A DNA stretch of 64,000 bases from the NCBI GenBank assembly GCA_039881045.1, contig JAYWVB010000005.1:1162732-1226731 (forward strand), written 5' to 3'. A program made the position numbers and the translations under genes. Under the pieces are notes generated by a model that was not told the DNA's origin, searched no databases, and was given only the letters and a program-made list of their open reading frames with translations. This document shows, one piece after another, positions 55,401 to 64,000 of the stretch. Each line of letters begins with the position of its first letter. Position 1 is the stretch's first letter. This DNA is from Chaetomium olivaceum (lineage: Eukaryota; Ascomycota; Sordariomycetes; Sordariales; Chaetomiaceae).

Positions 55401-57715
55401 GGCCGGGCGGCGGGTCGGGGACCCGTTCCACGGGCAGAGCGGGCACGGGGCGCGGATCGGCGAGGGCATTTACGGGCGTTCGATGGACGAGTCGTTGTTT
55501 AGCACGGAGGCGCGGCGGATCGGGTTTCGGCGGGTCAGCCGCGAGTGGCACGCGTTTTGCATGTTTGATTCGGTGTTGCAGGAGAGCGAGAGCGGCGGCG
55601 GCGGCGGCGGCGGCGGCAGGAGGAGGCCGTCGCGGTTGGCGGACGTAGCGCGGCAGGCGATGGAGGAGGAGGAGCGGCGGTGGATGAAGATGCGGCAGGT
55701 AGACGTAGGGGCGGAGTTGCGGCGGATGTTGGGGCCGGAGGCGCGGTTCCGCGGGGTGCAGGAGGCGGCGTTGGGGGCGATCATGCGGCAAGAGAGCCCG
55801 ATCGTGGTGGTGATGGGCACGGGGGGGGGCAAGAGCATGTTGTTTATGTTGCCGGGGGGTGCGCGGCGGCGGCGGGCGGGGGTTGACGGTGGTGGTGGTG
55901 CCGCTAGTATCGTTGCGGGGTGATATCAAGGACCGGTGCGACGAGGTGGGGATCGAGTGCGTGGAGTGGAGCGGGCGGCGGCCGCACGAGTGGGCGTCGG
56001 TGGTGTTGGTGACGCCGGAGGCGGCGGTGGGGGAGAGTTTCGGGCATTTCATCAACCGGCAGCGGGCGATGGGCCGGTTAGACCGGATTGTGGTGGACGA
56101 GTGCCACGTGGTGCTGGATTCGGGGGCCGGGGGCGGGTGGCGGTCGCGGATGTTGGGGTTGCGCGGGTTGGTCAAGGCGGAGACGCAGTTGGTGTATTTG
56201 ACGGCGACATTGCGGCCGGCAGACGAGGCCGAGTTCGGGCGGTTGGTGGGGTTGCCGGGGACGGGGGTACGTTGGTTCCGGGGCACGACGACGCGGGCGA
56301 ACGTGCGGTACGAGGTGCGGCGGTATAATGGGCAGGAGGAGGGGAGGAGGAGGTGGTGGCGGCGTTGGTGGAGGAGAAGAAGGCGCAGTACGGCGAGGAG
56401 CAGGGCAGGATCGTGGTGTATTGCGATACGGTGAAGAAGGCGGAGCAGTACGCGAGGCGGTTGGAAGGGTTGTGCTACCACCGGAAAGTGGGCAGCGCGG
56501 AGGCGAAGCGGGGGATGGTGCGGCAGCTGCGCGAAGGCGGGCAGCAGGTGTTTACGGCGACGAACGCGTTGGGGTTGGGGGTGGACGCGCCGAAGATCCG
56601 GGCGGTGGTGCACGTGGGGATGGTACGGCGTTTACGGGATTACGCGCAGGAGAGCGGGCGGGCGGGGCGGGACGGGCAGGCGAGCGAGGCGATTATCGTG
56701 CGGGCGGTGCGGTACGATAGGCGCGGGAGGCCGGTGGAGGAGACGGCGGAGCAGGCGGAGAGCCGTGGGGTGGAGAAGGCGATGTGGAGGTTTACGGAGA
56801 CGAAGGGGTGTGTGCGGGTGGTGTTGGATAGGGAGATGGACGGGCGGGAGGACCGGACGGGTGCGAGGACGGGGAGGAGGCGTGTTACCGGTGCGAGGGG
56901 CGGCGGGTAGGGTGGGAAGGGGGGGAGGGGCAGATGGCGGAGGAGGGCAGACGGCGGAGGGGCAGACGGAGGAGGAGGGAATAGGGGAAGGGGAAGGGGC
57001 GGAGGAAGAGGAGGCGGCGGGGCCAGGGGAGGTGGGCAGCGAGGTGGATGAGAGACGGGCGCAGGAGGGATCGATGGAAGGGGATGGCGAGGAGGGGGAG
57101 ATGGAGAGGGCAGCGGAGATATACCGGGGCCGGGCACAGCGGCGGAGATACGGGCAAGCGGAGAGGGGACGGCAGGCGGAGGAAAGCATGGAGGTGGAGA
57201 TATTTCGGGGGGTATTAGACGGGTGGTCGGCGGGTTGTCCGTGGTGCCGGGCGATAGGCGAGGCGGAGGCGGTATGGCGGGCCCATAGGTTGGAGGATTG
57301 CGAGGAGGTGGAGGCGGAGGCGGTGGTGGAGATGGTGGAGCGGGTTAAGCGGGTGGTTCGTTGGGAGGCATACTCGTGTTGTTTTGATTGTGGGGTGCCG
57401 CAGGGGATGTGCGAGCGGTACGAGACGAGAGGGGCAGAGGGTGGGTTTCGGCGAGTAGAAGGGCGGGTGTGCCAGTACCAGGGCGTGTTAATGCGGACGA
57501 TGGTATCGATGTGGGGAGCAAGGGGCAAGTGTGGGAGCGATCGGTTGTACGAGTGGATGCGAATGCAGGGGGCGTATGTTGAGGAGGAGGATATGGATGG
57601 GATGATTCGGTGGATGGGGCGTAAGGTTCGATGGGGAGGCATAGAGAGCAACGAGATGTGTCGGGTGGTGGTGAAGTTGTGGCAATGGTGGCGAGAGGCG
57701 GAGGAGGGGGAATAG
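52415..57715 (+). pseudogene. Telomere-linked RecQ-like helicase (TLH), frame-disrupted
   Basis: An N-terminal part (52415-54817) has a C2H2-like finger (CVQCGYIRRARYHIQEHC) typical of the DUF3505 region of TLH proteins, then acidic low-complexity segments. The helicase follows: Walker A GTGGGKS (55816-55836), VVVVPLVSLRGD, DECH box (56096-56107), LTATL, IVVYCDT, VFTATNALGLGVDAPK and YAQESGRAGRDG. A cysteine-rich tail (CPWC, CCFDC) ends at 57715. The frame changes near 54812 (one base missing in AAGCCAAGG), near 54950, near 55870-55880 (G-run), near 56345 (purine run) and near 56845. TLH genes lie next to telomeres in Magnaporthe, Ustilago and others. The coding strand is strikingly G-rich. 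Either a decayed copy or one with many consensus errors. Confidence 0.87.
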
Positions 57716-57964
57716 ATATATAGGGGTAAATAGGGGGCGAGGAGTAGCAAGCGTAGAGGAAGGGTTGATTCGATATAGTTAGCATTAAGAATAGAGTTGT
57801 TTCACTTTTTCAAGGTACGAGTAGCGAAAAGTAAAGGGAGAAAAAAAGGATGATTTCGTACTAAGGTAAAAGATCGGTATAGTTTAGAGAATGTTAAGGT
57901 TAGAGAGAGAAAAGAAAAGGAGGGCTAGGATTAGAAATGGTACGGTTAGAGAGAACTAAGGTAA

Positions 57965-58110
57965 AAGTAAGGTTAGGGTTAATTAGAATTTTATAGTAAG
58001 GGCGAGAAAAGAAAAGTAAGGTTAGGGAGAGAAATGATAAGTAAGGTTAAGGTTCATTAGAATTGTATAATGAGGGCGAGAAGAGAAAATTAAGGTTAGG
58101 GTTACTAAGA
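57965..58110. repeat. 74-bp imperfect tandem repeat with telomere-like cores
   Basis: Two units start at 57965 and 58039 with AAGTAAGGTTARGG, then share TTAGAATT and GAGGGCGAGA-like parts. TTAGGGTTACT occurs at 58096-58106. It lies between the TLH and its partial copy. Confidence 0.75.
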
Positions 58111-58228
58111 AAGAATAGGGTGAGGGGTAGAAGAGTATGGTAAGGTTAGGATTATAAAGAAGAGAAAAGAAGATATAAATATTATTGTAAAGGAGAAAGA
58201 AGGATAGGGGGTAAAGGGGGAGGTGGAT

Positions 58229-58640
58229 GAAAAGATGCGGTTTTGGCGGATGAGTGGTGCAGAGGGCGAGCGAGGGCGCGGGGGTTTGGGGTAGCCCATA
58301 CATATGGGAGCCGCAGGCGGACGAGGCATGGGCGTTCCCGGAGACGAAGAAGGAGGGCGGCGGGACGGGCGGCAAGAGGGCGGACAAGAGGGCGGACAAG
58401 AGGGCGGACAAGAGGGCGGACAAGGGCGGACAAGAGGGCGGACAAGAGGAAGCGGGGCAGGCGATATGGAGTCGGCCGGATGTGTGGGATACGGACCGGA
58501 TCAGCCGGCAGATCGGCAAGGTGTCGTCGCAGTACATGGGGGAGAAGTTGGGGATTATGTTGTGGCGGCACAGCGTCAAGGCGATTTACCGGCGATACAT
58601 CAACAAGGCGATCATGGACATGATCTAGTACGCAGACAGA
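58229..58640 (+). pseudogene. Partial copy of the TLH middle region
   Basis: Nearly identical to about 54880-55360 of the TLH, covering the stretch from WGSPYIWE to IGKVSSQYMGEKLG and beyond. The low-complexity insert of the main copy is replaced by 12-bp repeats. It ends at a TAG (58626) where the main copy has CAG, a C-to-T change in CpA. It has no finger or helicase core. It also shows that the main copy carries an extra base just after TATGGGAGC. Confidence 0.85.
58372..58449 (+). repeat. 12-bp minisatellite (GCGGACAAGAGG)n
   Basis: About six units encoding repeated ADKR; one unit is two bases short, so the frame changes within the array. Confidence 0.85.
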
Positions 58641-58997
58641 TAGGCGGCGGGAACAGGATGGGCAGGAAGCATGGTTTGACAGTGGGATGGAACAGTTTTT
58701 GAAAGGGGGTTGTTGTCGGCGAAGGGCGTTGGATGGTGTGATGGATGGATTCGAAGAGCGAGGAGGATGTGAAGAGTCGGAAGAAAGATGTGATGTGTGT
58801 GGGACAGAGCAGGATGAGGATAGCTCGGGGGGATGGAATTGGAGAGGGTAGAGGGTGAGGGGGAAGATGAAGAGAGGATGGAAGTGGAGGATGGATATGA
58901 AGAAGCGTGTGAGGAGGGTTTGTGGTAGGAGATGAGGGAGAGGGGGACGCGAAGCGAGTGCGGACAGCAACGACAGGCAGTAGGAGGCGAGTACGGT

Positions 58998-59082
58998 GTG
59001 GGGAGAGACAGGGGAGAGAGAGGAGAGGGGGGAGAGAGAGGAGAGAGGGGAGAGAGGGGAGAGAGTGGGGAGGACAGTCCGA
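58998..59082. repeat. GA-rich purine tract
   Basis: Runs of GAGAGG and GGGGAGAGA, almost free of pyrimidines. Confidence 0.7.
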
Positions 59083-59092
59083 GTAGGGAGGG

Positions 59093-59105
59093 TTACTTAG
59101 GGTTA
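59093..59105 (-). repeat. 13-bp telomere-like tag near the TLH repeats
   Basis: TTACTTAGGGTTA on the + strand, exact. It is the only exact match outside the 14-37 kb interval. Confidence 0.85.
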
Positions 59106-59215
59106 TAGTCCGATTATGGAGGGCAGTCCGAGTGCAGAGAGCGGTTGGCGTGTGGAGAGCGGTCGGAGTGTGGAGAGCAGTCCGAGTGGAGAAAGCCGTT
59201 GGAGTGTGGAAAGCA

Positions 59216-59352
59216 GCCAGAGCATGGAGAGCCAGAGCATGGAGAGCAGCCAGAGCATGGAGAGCAGCCAGAGCATGGAGAGCAGCCAGAGCATGGAGAG
59301 CAGCCAGAGCATGGAGAGCAGCCAGAGCATGGAGAGCAGCCAGAGCATGGAG
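59216..59352 (+). repeat. 18-bp minisatellite
   Basis: Seven or more units of CAGAGCATGGAGAGCAGC in tandem (QSMESS if translated), with a degenerate extension to the left from about 59115. Confidence 0.88.
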
Positions 59353-59944
59353 GATATCGCGAGTATAGCGGGGCGGGTTATAATGGGAGCAGGTGATGAA
59401 GGCGAGAGAATGGAGTGGGAGATATTCAGAACATACCGAGGTAGGAAGGTGGAAAGAAAGGCAATCAAGAGAGTAGGGTATCCAAAGCAAGCAAGGGCGG
59501 TTAAGGACAGTGAGCGTAGTAAAGGCAGCGAGGGTAGTTGCGGTACGAGGCAAGGTAAGTACGTGAGGCAAGAGACGTATATGGCGCAAGCGGAGGGGGC
59601 GAGGGCAAGGAGGATTGGGTTAGGAAGGATGAGGCGAGAGCAAGGGGCGAAGTAGGGGTTCGAAGAACAGCAGTGCGGCGGTAGGGGCAGCAGCGAGGGC
59701 ATGGGAAAAATCAAGGGGCAGAAAGGTAGGTTTGATGGGGGGATAGGGTATTTTGGGGGAGGTTCGTTGTTGTAGGGGCGCGTTGTTCGATGAGCGGACG
59801 GATGGGTTGGAGAGGGAGTGTCATGGCGAGGATCAGGATTTGTTTTCGGTCCGTTAGGGTTCGGATAAGGCGATGGGTTGAGCGATGAGGAGATCAGCAT
59901 AGCATCGGAGCGATGGTCAGAACAAGTATTTAGGCAATATTCAG

Positions 59945-60175
59945 GGTCCGTATTCAATGATGGTGGTAGTGGGCCGAGCCATGGGGATGATCAGGGTCAG
60001 GGTGATGATGGGCAGAATCATGGCAATAGTCAGGGTCAGGTTGGAGGCATGGTCAGGTAGAGTGATTGGATCAGGGGAGTTTCCGATAGAGCGATGGCAA
60101 GCGTTAAGGAAACCCGTCCGTCACGGACAATGGTCGGAAACAGGGTCAGGAATGGTCAGGTCAGCGACAGGTTCG
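59945..60175. repeat. Degenerate GGTCAGG-rich repeat
   Basis: ATGGTCAGG, CAGGGTCAGG and related strings recur many times without a fixed period. Confidence 0.5.
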
Positions 60176-60349
60176 GCAAATGATCAAGGACATGACGGTA
60201 GAATAGGCAAGGTCAGGTTCGAGTTATGAGCAAAAGGAGAGGTGGGAACTTTCATGGAATGGTTAGGGTTAGGGGTAGGTTGGATAGGTTGGATAGTAGG
60301 AGGGGAGGGGGCGGCTAGGTATGGGGTTAGGGCCCCGAGGAAGAGGTGT

Positions 60350-60735
60350 TCCCGTAGGGGTGAAGAGGAAGGCTGGCGGCCGGGGGTTGAAGGAAGACGT
60401 GTCCCCCAGGGTTGAAGAGGAAGGCTGGCCCCCGGGTTGAAGAGGAAGCTTGGCCCCCGGGGGTGAAGGACTACCTGTCCCCTGGGGGTGAAGAGGAAGC
60501 TTGGCCCCCAGGGTTGAAGAGGAAGCTTGGCCCCTAGGGGTGAAGATGAAGGCTGGCCCCCGGGGTGAAGGAAGACGTGTCCCCTGGGGGTGAAGATGAA
60601 GCTTGGCCCCCAGGGTGGAAGACGTGTCCCCTGGGGGTGAAGACCAAGCTTGGCCCCCAGGGTTGAAGGAAGACGTGTCCCCTGGGGGTGAAGACCAAGC
60701 TTGGCCCCCGGGGGTGAAGACCTGTCCTCTGGGGA
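60350..60735. repeat. GC-rich minisatellite of about 27-bp units
   Basis: Roughly 14 imperfect units alternating AAGCTTGGCCCCCAGGG-like and GACGTGTCCCCTGGGG-like cores, each followed by GTGAAG or TTGAAG. It is open in one minus-strand frame (proline-rich), which I take as a by-product. Confidence 0.85.
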
Positions 60736-60740
60736 GTGAG

Positions 60741-62874
60741 GGCGCAAGCTTGTCTCCCGGAATCCGGAAGGCTCTTGCAGCAAGCTACATCAATGCATAA
60801 TGCATATGCATTGCCTGTAGTTATGTTATTCTGAGCTTTGGAACGTCATGAGTTAATCGCGTATAAATTGACTGTTGTCCTAAAGAACACATCTTGGAAG
60901 CATCGTCTGGTAGGGTCAAAGGCTGTGCCATCGATGCACATCTAGCCTATCTAGCCTCCCGCGGTCACGCAGAGATACCAAACCCAGAGCATACAATGTC
61001 AGGCAATATGTGGCGTCAAAAATTATCGACCAGTACAGGTCATCGCTCGAATGTGTCAACGTGAGTGCGAACTGCTGCGGCGTATGGCACTGGAAGAGAG
61101 GTAAGAGGGAAAAGGGAAGAAAGCCGACGCGAGGGGGTGGGGTTTATTGGAGAGATAGGTATTTGTTTATTTGTTTTGACAAACGACGGGCGGGCCTGCG
61201 CGCGACATCAGCCCCACGTGGGGCAGAGAATTGACAGGGTTGCCGCTTCGGGGGCGAGGAAGCCCCGAGGAGCCGCAGGTGGGACGGAGCGCCCGACAAG
61301 ACGACCGATCGTCCATGGTTCCCATCCATCCGTGTCCGCGCGATCGATCGATCGGTGTCCGAGTTGGCAGTCAGCCTAGCTATAGGCGTGGGCGAGGTGA
61401 GGCGAGATACGCCGGAGTTGGAACTGGGAGCACTGGGTCAAGGTCCGTTGTGGTCGGGTTTCGTGATGCTGTGGTTATGATTATGAGAATGGCAAGAATG
61501 GGTTCTTGTTTACACTGCCCGGGCCCGGCTGGTCGTGGCGTCGTACGCGGTTGTCGTTTGATAGGATTCGCGACGTCAGTAGCGGGGGTATTGTGTGGAC
61601 GGATTCCGCCTCGGTCACGGATGGCCCATATGCGGCGGCCCGGGGGCAGCGCGGGTAACCGCCCCGAGCCAATCATCTGGACGAGGGTCAGCACCGGCAA
61701 GAAGGGGATCGTCCCCGATAGGCAAGTGATGGGCAAGCGTGACGGATTTTGACTATACAATTTTGTGCAGTGGCCCGGAGGGGCTGCGCGGGAAGCGCCC
61801 CGGACCCATCATTAGCACAGGGCTTACGGCCAGCCGGAGACGCTATTCGATGCTGGCTTGACGGGATCAATGGTCAAGCCAACCGATCCAAGTCTCGAGA
61901 CAGAGAATGTGTTGGAGGACAGGCACGGGGGCAATGTTGGGGCAGATGGTTGTATTGTCGTTGCCGTGTTGTAGTCAGGAACTTGTGCTAGCACGGCTGG
62001 TCCCTCGTTGTAGGGGACTCTGGGAGTTCTCCGGTAAGCCATTGGGCCATGTAGTATCTAGGATACCCTTCCAGCTATTGTCTATTGTAAGACACCATAT
62101 GGTTGTGAACCGTCCGGACTCCGGCTTACCAAATCCAAGCACTCTTCGCGCTCGAACCTTCAGTTCGGCAAACCCTTCCAGAGTCGGGTCTAGGGAGATT
62201 CGTCACGGCGGGCCGTCGTTACGCGTTCGCAGGAGTGGGCCAATGGGACTAGATAGACGGGGACGGTATGAATATCTCGACGTTCCCGACGTTCCCAGCG
62301 TTCGAGGACGAGAGGCACGAAGGTAGGCAGCGATCTGGCTGGTATAGAGTCGCTCGTGGTAGTAGAGGACTCTGCTAGTTGTCCAGTAAGCAATACGAAG
62401 AGTAAGCAGCATTGGCTATCGAGGTAAATTGCTTGCTCACATTGCTGTGACCCTTTGGCTCCGCCAAAATCTCGTGCCGTTGTATCTGACCCTCAACCCG
62501 GCGAACCCTTTCAGCGTCTGTATGCAGAGAGATTCGCCACGTCTGTCACACGTACCAAGATCTGAAGGCAGAAAGGCGGAGGGGGAGGCAGGGTTCTGCA
62601 TCTATCCACTTCTACCTACGGCGACCCCAAAGTAGATAGAATAGGAAGCTATTCTATCAATGTAGATTCTATTTCGGTGGATTGCCAAGGCTTGGGCGGG
62701 TAAGGATGTTCCGATAACAGGACCCACGTTGTTTAACATACTTTTACCTAGCCACGAGTGGCCACCTCATGCTATTTCACCTTCAGTTTGCCAGGATATT
62801 CCATCCTCAAGCGCCTCAATGCCTACATCTCGGAGGGCGATTCCATCATAGCCATCCATCAATCCGGCCTCCAC
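60741..62874. other. Region without a confident gene
   Basis: No recognisable protein domain. Two kinds of diverged duplication can be seen: a GC-rich block near 61638 and 61772, and a block near 62003 that returns near 62352. It may be decayed subtelomeric repeat DNA. Confidence 0.4.
62003..62540. repeat. Diverged direct duplication, spacing about 335-350 bp
   Basis: CTCGTTGTAGG...GGACTCTG...TCCGGTAAGCC near 62003 resembles a copy near 62352, and CGGCAAACCCTTCCAG near 62166 resembles CGGCGAACCCTTTCAG near 62499. Differences are mostly transitions, compatible with RIP. Confidence 0.5.
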
Positions 62875-63375
62875 TCACGATCCGATCGTTTGAGCGGCGG
62901 AGATCACGTCAGTTCCGAGGCGTGTCCGTCGTGGCGTGACCAGCAGCCAGCAGCTGAGAATGTTCTCACACTCAGCTGCCATAGAAGGGACGTTGAGCAC
63001 GTCAAAGGCCATCTTTACATTACTTTGCAAGGTGCCTGTAGATGTTCTCGGGGTTCGAGGCAAGGAGGGTATACGTGTTTCTCGGTGGTCTCTTCGCACA
63101 GGAGTAGGCCTTGCAAAGCCAACGGATGACCTTGGGGTTGTCTTCTTTCCTGCGAACTTTGAATCCGTATTCCCAGAACCAACCCCTTGTGATGCCCATC
63201 CGGTCTCGCGCAAGGGGGGGTCAATGGGATCGGAGAGCAGCGACTCGGAGAGGCTGGATGACCGCAGGCTGTCCTGGGTCATGCTCGTGTTCGGTGGAGT
63301 GGGCTCAAGTGAGTCGAGAAAGAACTGGATGCGATCTCGCTTGTCTGTTGAGAGAAGGAATAAGGAAGAAGACAT
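62875..63375 (-). CDS. Possible hypothetical protein (166 codons)
   Basis: An ATG-started frame with a Ser/Pro/Thr-rich, probably disordered sequence (MSSSLFLLSTDKRDRIQFFL at the start). No domain, signal peptide or membrane segment is recognised. It could be one exon of a gene or chance. Low confidence. Confidence 0.25.
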   Translation of the reverse strand: MSSSLFLLSTDKRDRIQFFLDSLEPTPPNTSMTQDSLRSSSLSESLLSDPIDPPLRETGWASQGVGSGNTDSKFAGKKTTPRSSVGFARPTPVRRDHRETRIPSLPRTPRTSTGTLQSNVKMAFDVLNVPSMAAECENILSCWLLVTPRRTRLGTDVISAAQTIGS

Positions 63376-64000
63376 ATTGATGGGGGCAAAGGGAATTTTA
63401 TATTGTAGATCTTGGCTGACGCTGAAAGGCTCGTAAGAATGCGGTCAAGCGCGTCTTCACAAAGCCCTGTCAACGTCCATGAGCGGTAGGATTCTTGGGA
63501 GATTACTGTTACTAGAGACCGCTGTAGTACAAGTTGAAACCCAGCATTAGCGGCTCGAAAACCGGCAGGAGGCGTACCATTACGTCTCATCATATCAGGA
63601 CTACGATTCAGTAGCTATTATCATGGAAAAGTATCTCGCTCGACTCGCCTGAATTTTGCAAACTGAATGAAGGCAAACCGACGCCGGTGACACGATTTGT
63701 TGCTGAGCAATAAATTGCAATGGTCTTGTTAGGATCCCAGGACCTCGACTTCAAAATTGTTAGTGACGGAGTTGCTTTGTAACGAAAGTTTGCTGTGCAT
63801 CGATTACCCCGCCTATCGCGGGGTAAACCTCCTGTCAGTCCTTCCAAGCAACCATTATCTATCAACTGATCTTTTGGCAAGAACTCTTCAACAAGTCGGG
63901 ATACAGTGAAGCTGATAGTATCATTAAATTCAGCAAAATTCATGTTAGCAGGATGTATAATATTTCTCCTCGGGACGCGTCGAGTGATTCAGGTCAGTTT
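63376..64000. other. Right end, no confident gene
   Basis: A 111-codon ATG frame (63943-63608, minus) starts MNFAEFNDTISFTVSRLVEE but has no recognised domain. A perfect hairpin is at 63804-63826. Confidence 0.35.
63804..63826. other. Perfect 9-bp inverted repeat
   Basis: TTACCCCGC, a 5-nt loop CTATC, GCGGGGTAA. No known role. Confidence 0.6.

Noticed and set aside
52415..57715. Starship giant mobile element
   Set aside because: No DUF3435 tyrosine recombinase captain gene was found anywhere in the window.
58372..60735. CRISPR array
   Set aside because: Repeats are contiguous minisatellites without unique spacers, in a eukaryotic context.
60184..60783. Proline-rich 199-codon frame on the minus strand
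   Set aside because: It is generated by the GC-rich minisatellite whose unit happens to lack stops; no conserved sequence.

Overview
The window looks like subtelomeric DNA of a filamentous ascomycete, probably a sordariomycete. The evidence is short 49-72 bp GT-AG introns, fungal CAZymes (CE1 esterase, AA13 LPMO with CBM20, GH5 mannanase), a Fot1/Pot2-type transposon, a telomere-linked helicase (TLH) relic and short telomere-like TTAGGG sequences. The species is not identified.

Layout. 0-13 kb: CE1 esterase, a pseudogene broken only by amber codons, a gene with two zinc knuckles, an unrecognised protein with a possible N-myristoylation site, and a GPI-anchored protein, separated by gene-poor DNA. 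14.4-34.1 kb: a compact set that reads as a secondary-metabolite gene cluster: cytochrome P450, 2-oxoglutarate/Fe(II) oxygenase, monocarboxylate-type MFS transporter, 3-isopropylmalate dehydratase-like enzyme, full-size ABC-B exporter, a bZIP-plus-ankyrin regulator of ToxE type, 2-isopropylmalate synthase-like enzyme and a large ATP-grasp ligase. 34.4-36.2 kb: an 1860-bp Fot1/Pot2-type element with 47-bp perfect terminal inverted repeats. 37-47.4 kb: AA13 LPMO, GH5 mannanase, a small cysteine-rich secreted protein, a SnoaL/NTF2-like protein, an HXXXD acyltransferase and a GMC oxidoreductase. 48.2-52.1 kb: a large ankyrin-repeat gene broken by frameshifts and a 19-bp tandem duplication. 52.4-60.7 kb: the TLH, a partial copy of it, and purine-rich minisatellites. 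60.7-64 kb: no confident gene.

How the genes may work together (inference). The isopropylmalate synthase and dehydratase suggest chain elongation of an alpha-keto acid, as in the homotyrosine (hty) genes of echinocandin producers. The ATP-grasp ligase would join the resulting amino acid to another in a ribosome- and NRPS-independent peptide bond, the P450 and 2OG oxygenase would oxidise the product, the MFS and ABC proteins would move it, and the bZIP-ankyrin protein would regulate the set. No dehydrogenase, aminotransferase, NRPS or PKS was found in the window.

The most unusual signal is a 13-bp telomere-like tag, TAACCCYAAGTAA. It occurs exactly seven times, with several near matches, beside cluster genes and inside three cluster introns. 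Many genes also show single-base frameshifts, mostly in homopolymers, so either consensus error or widespread decay must be considered.
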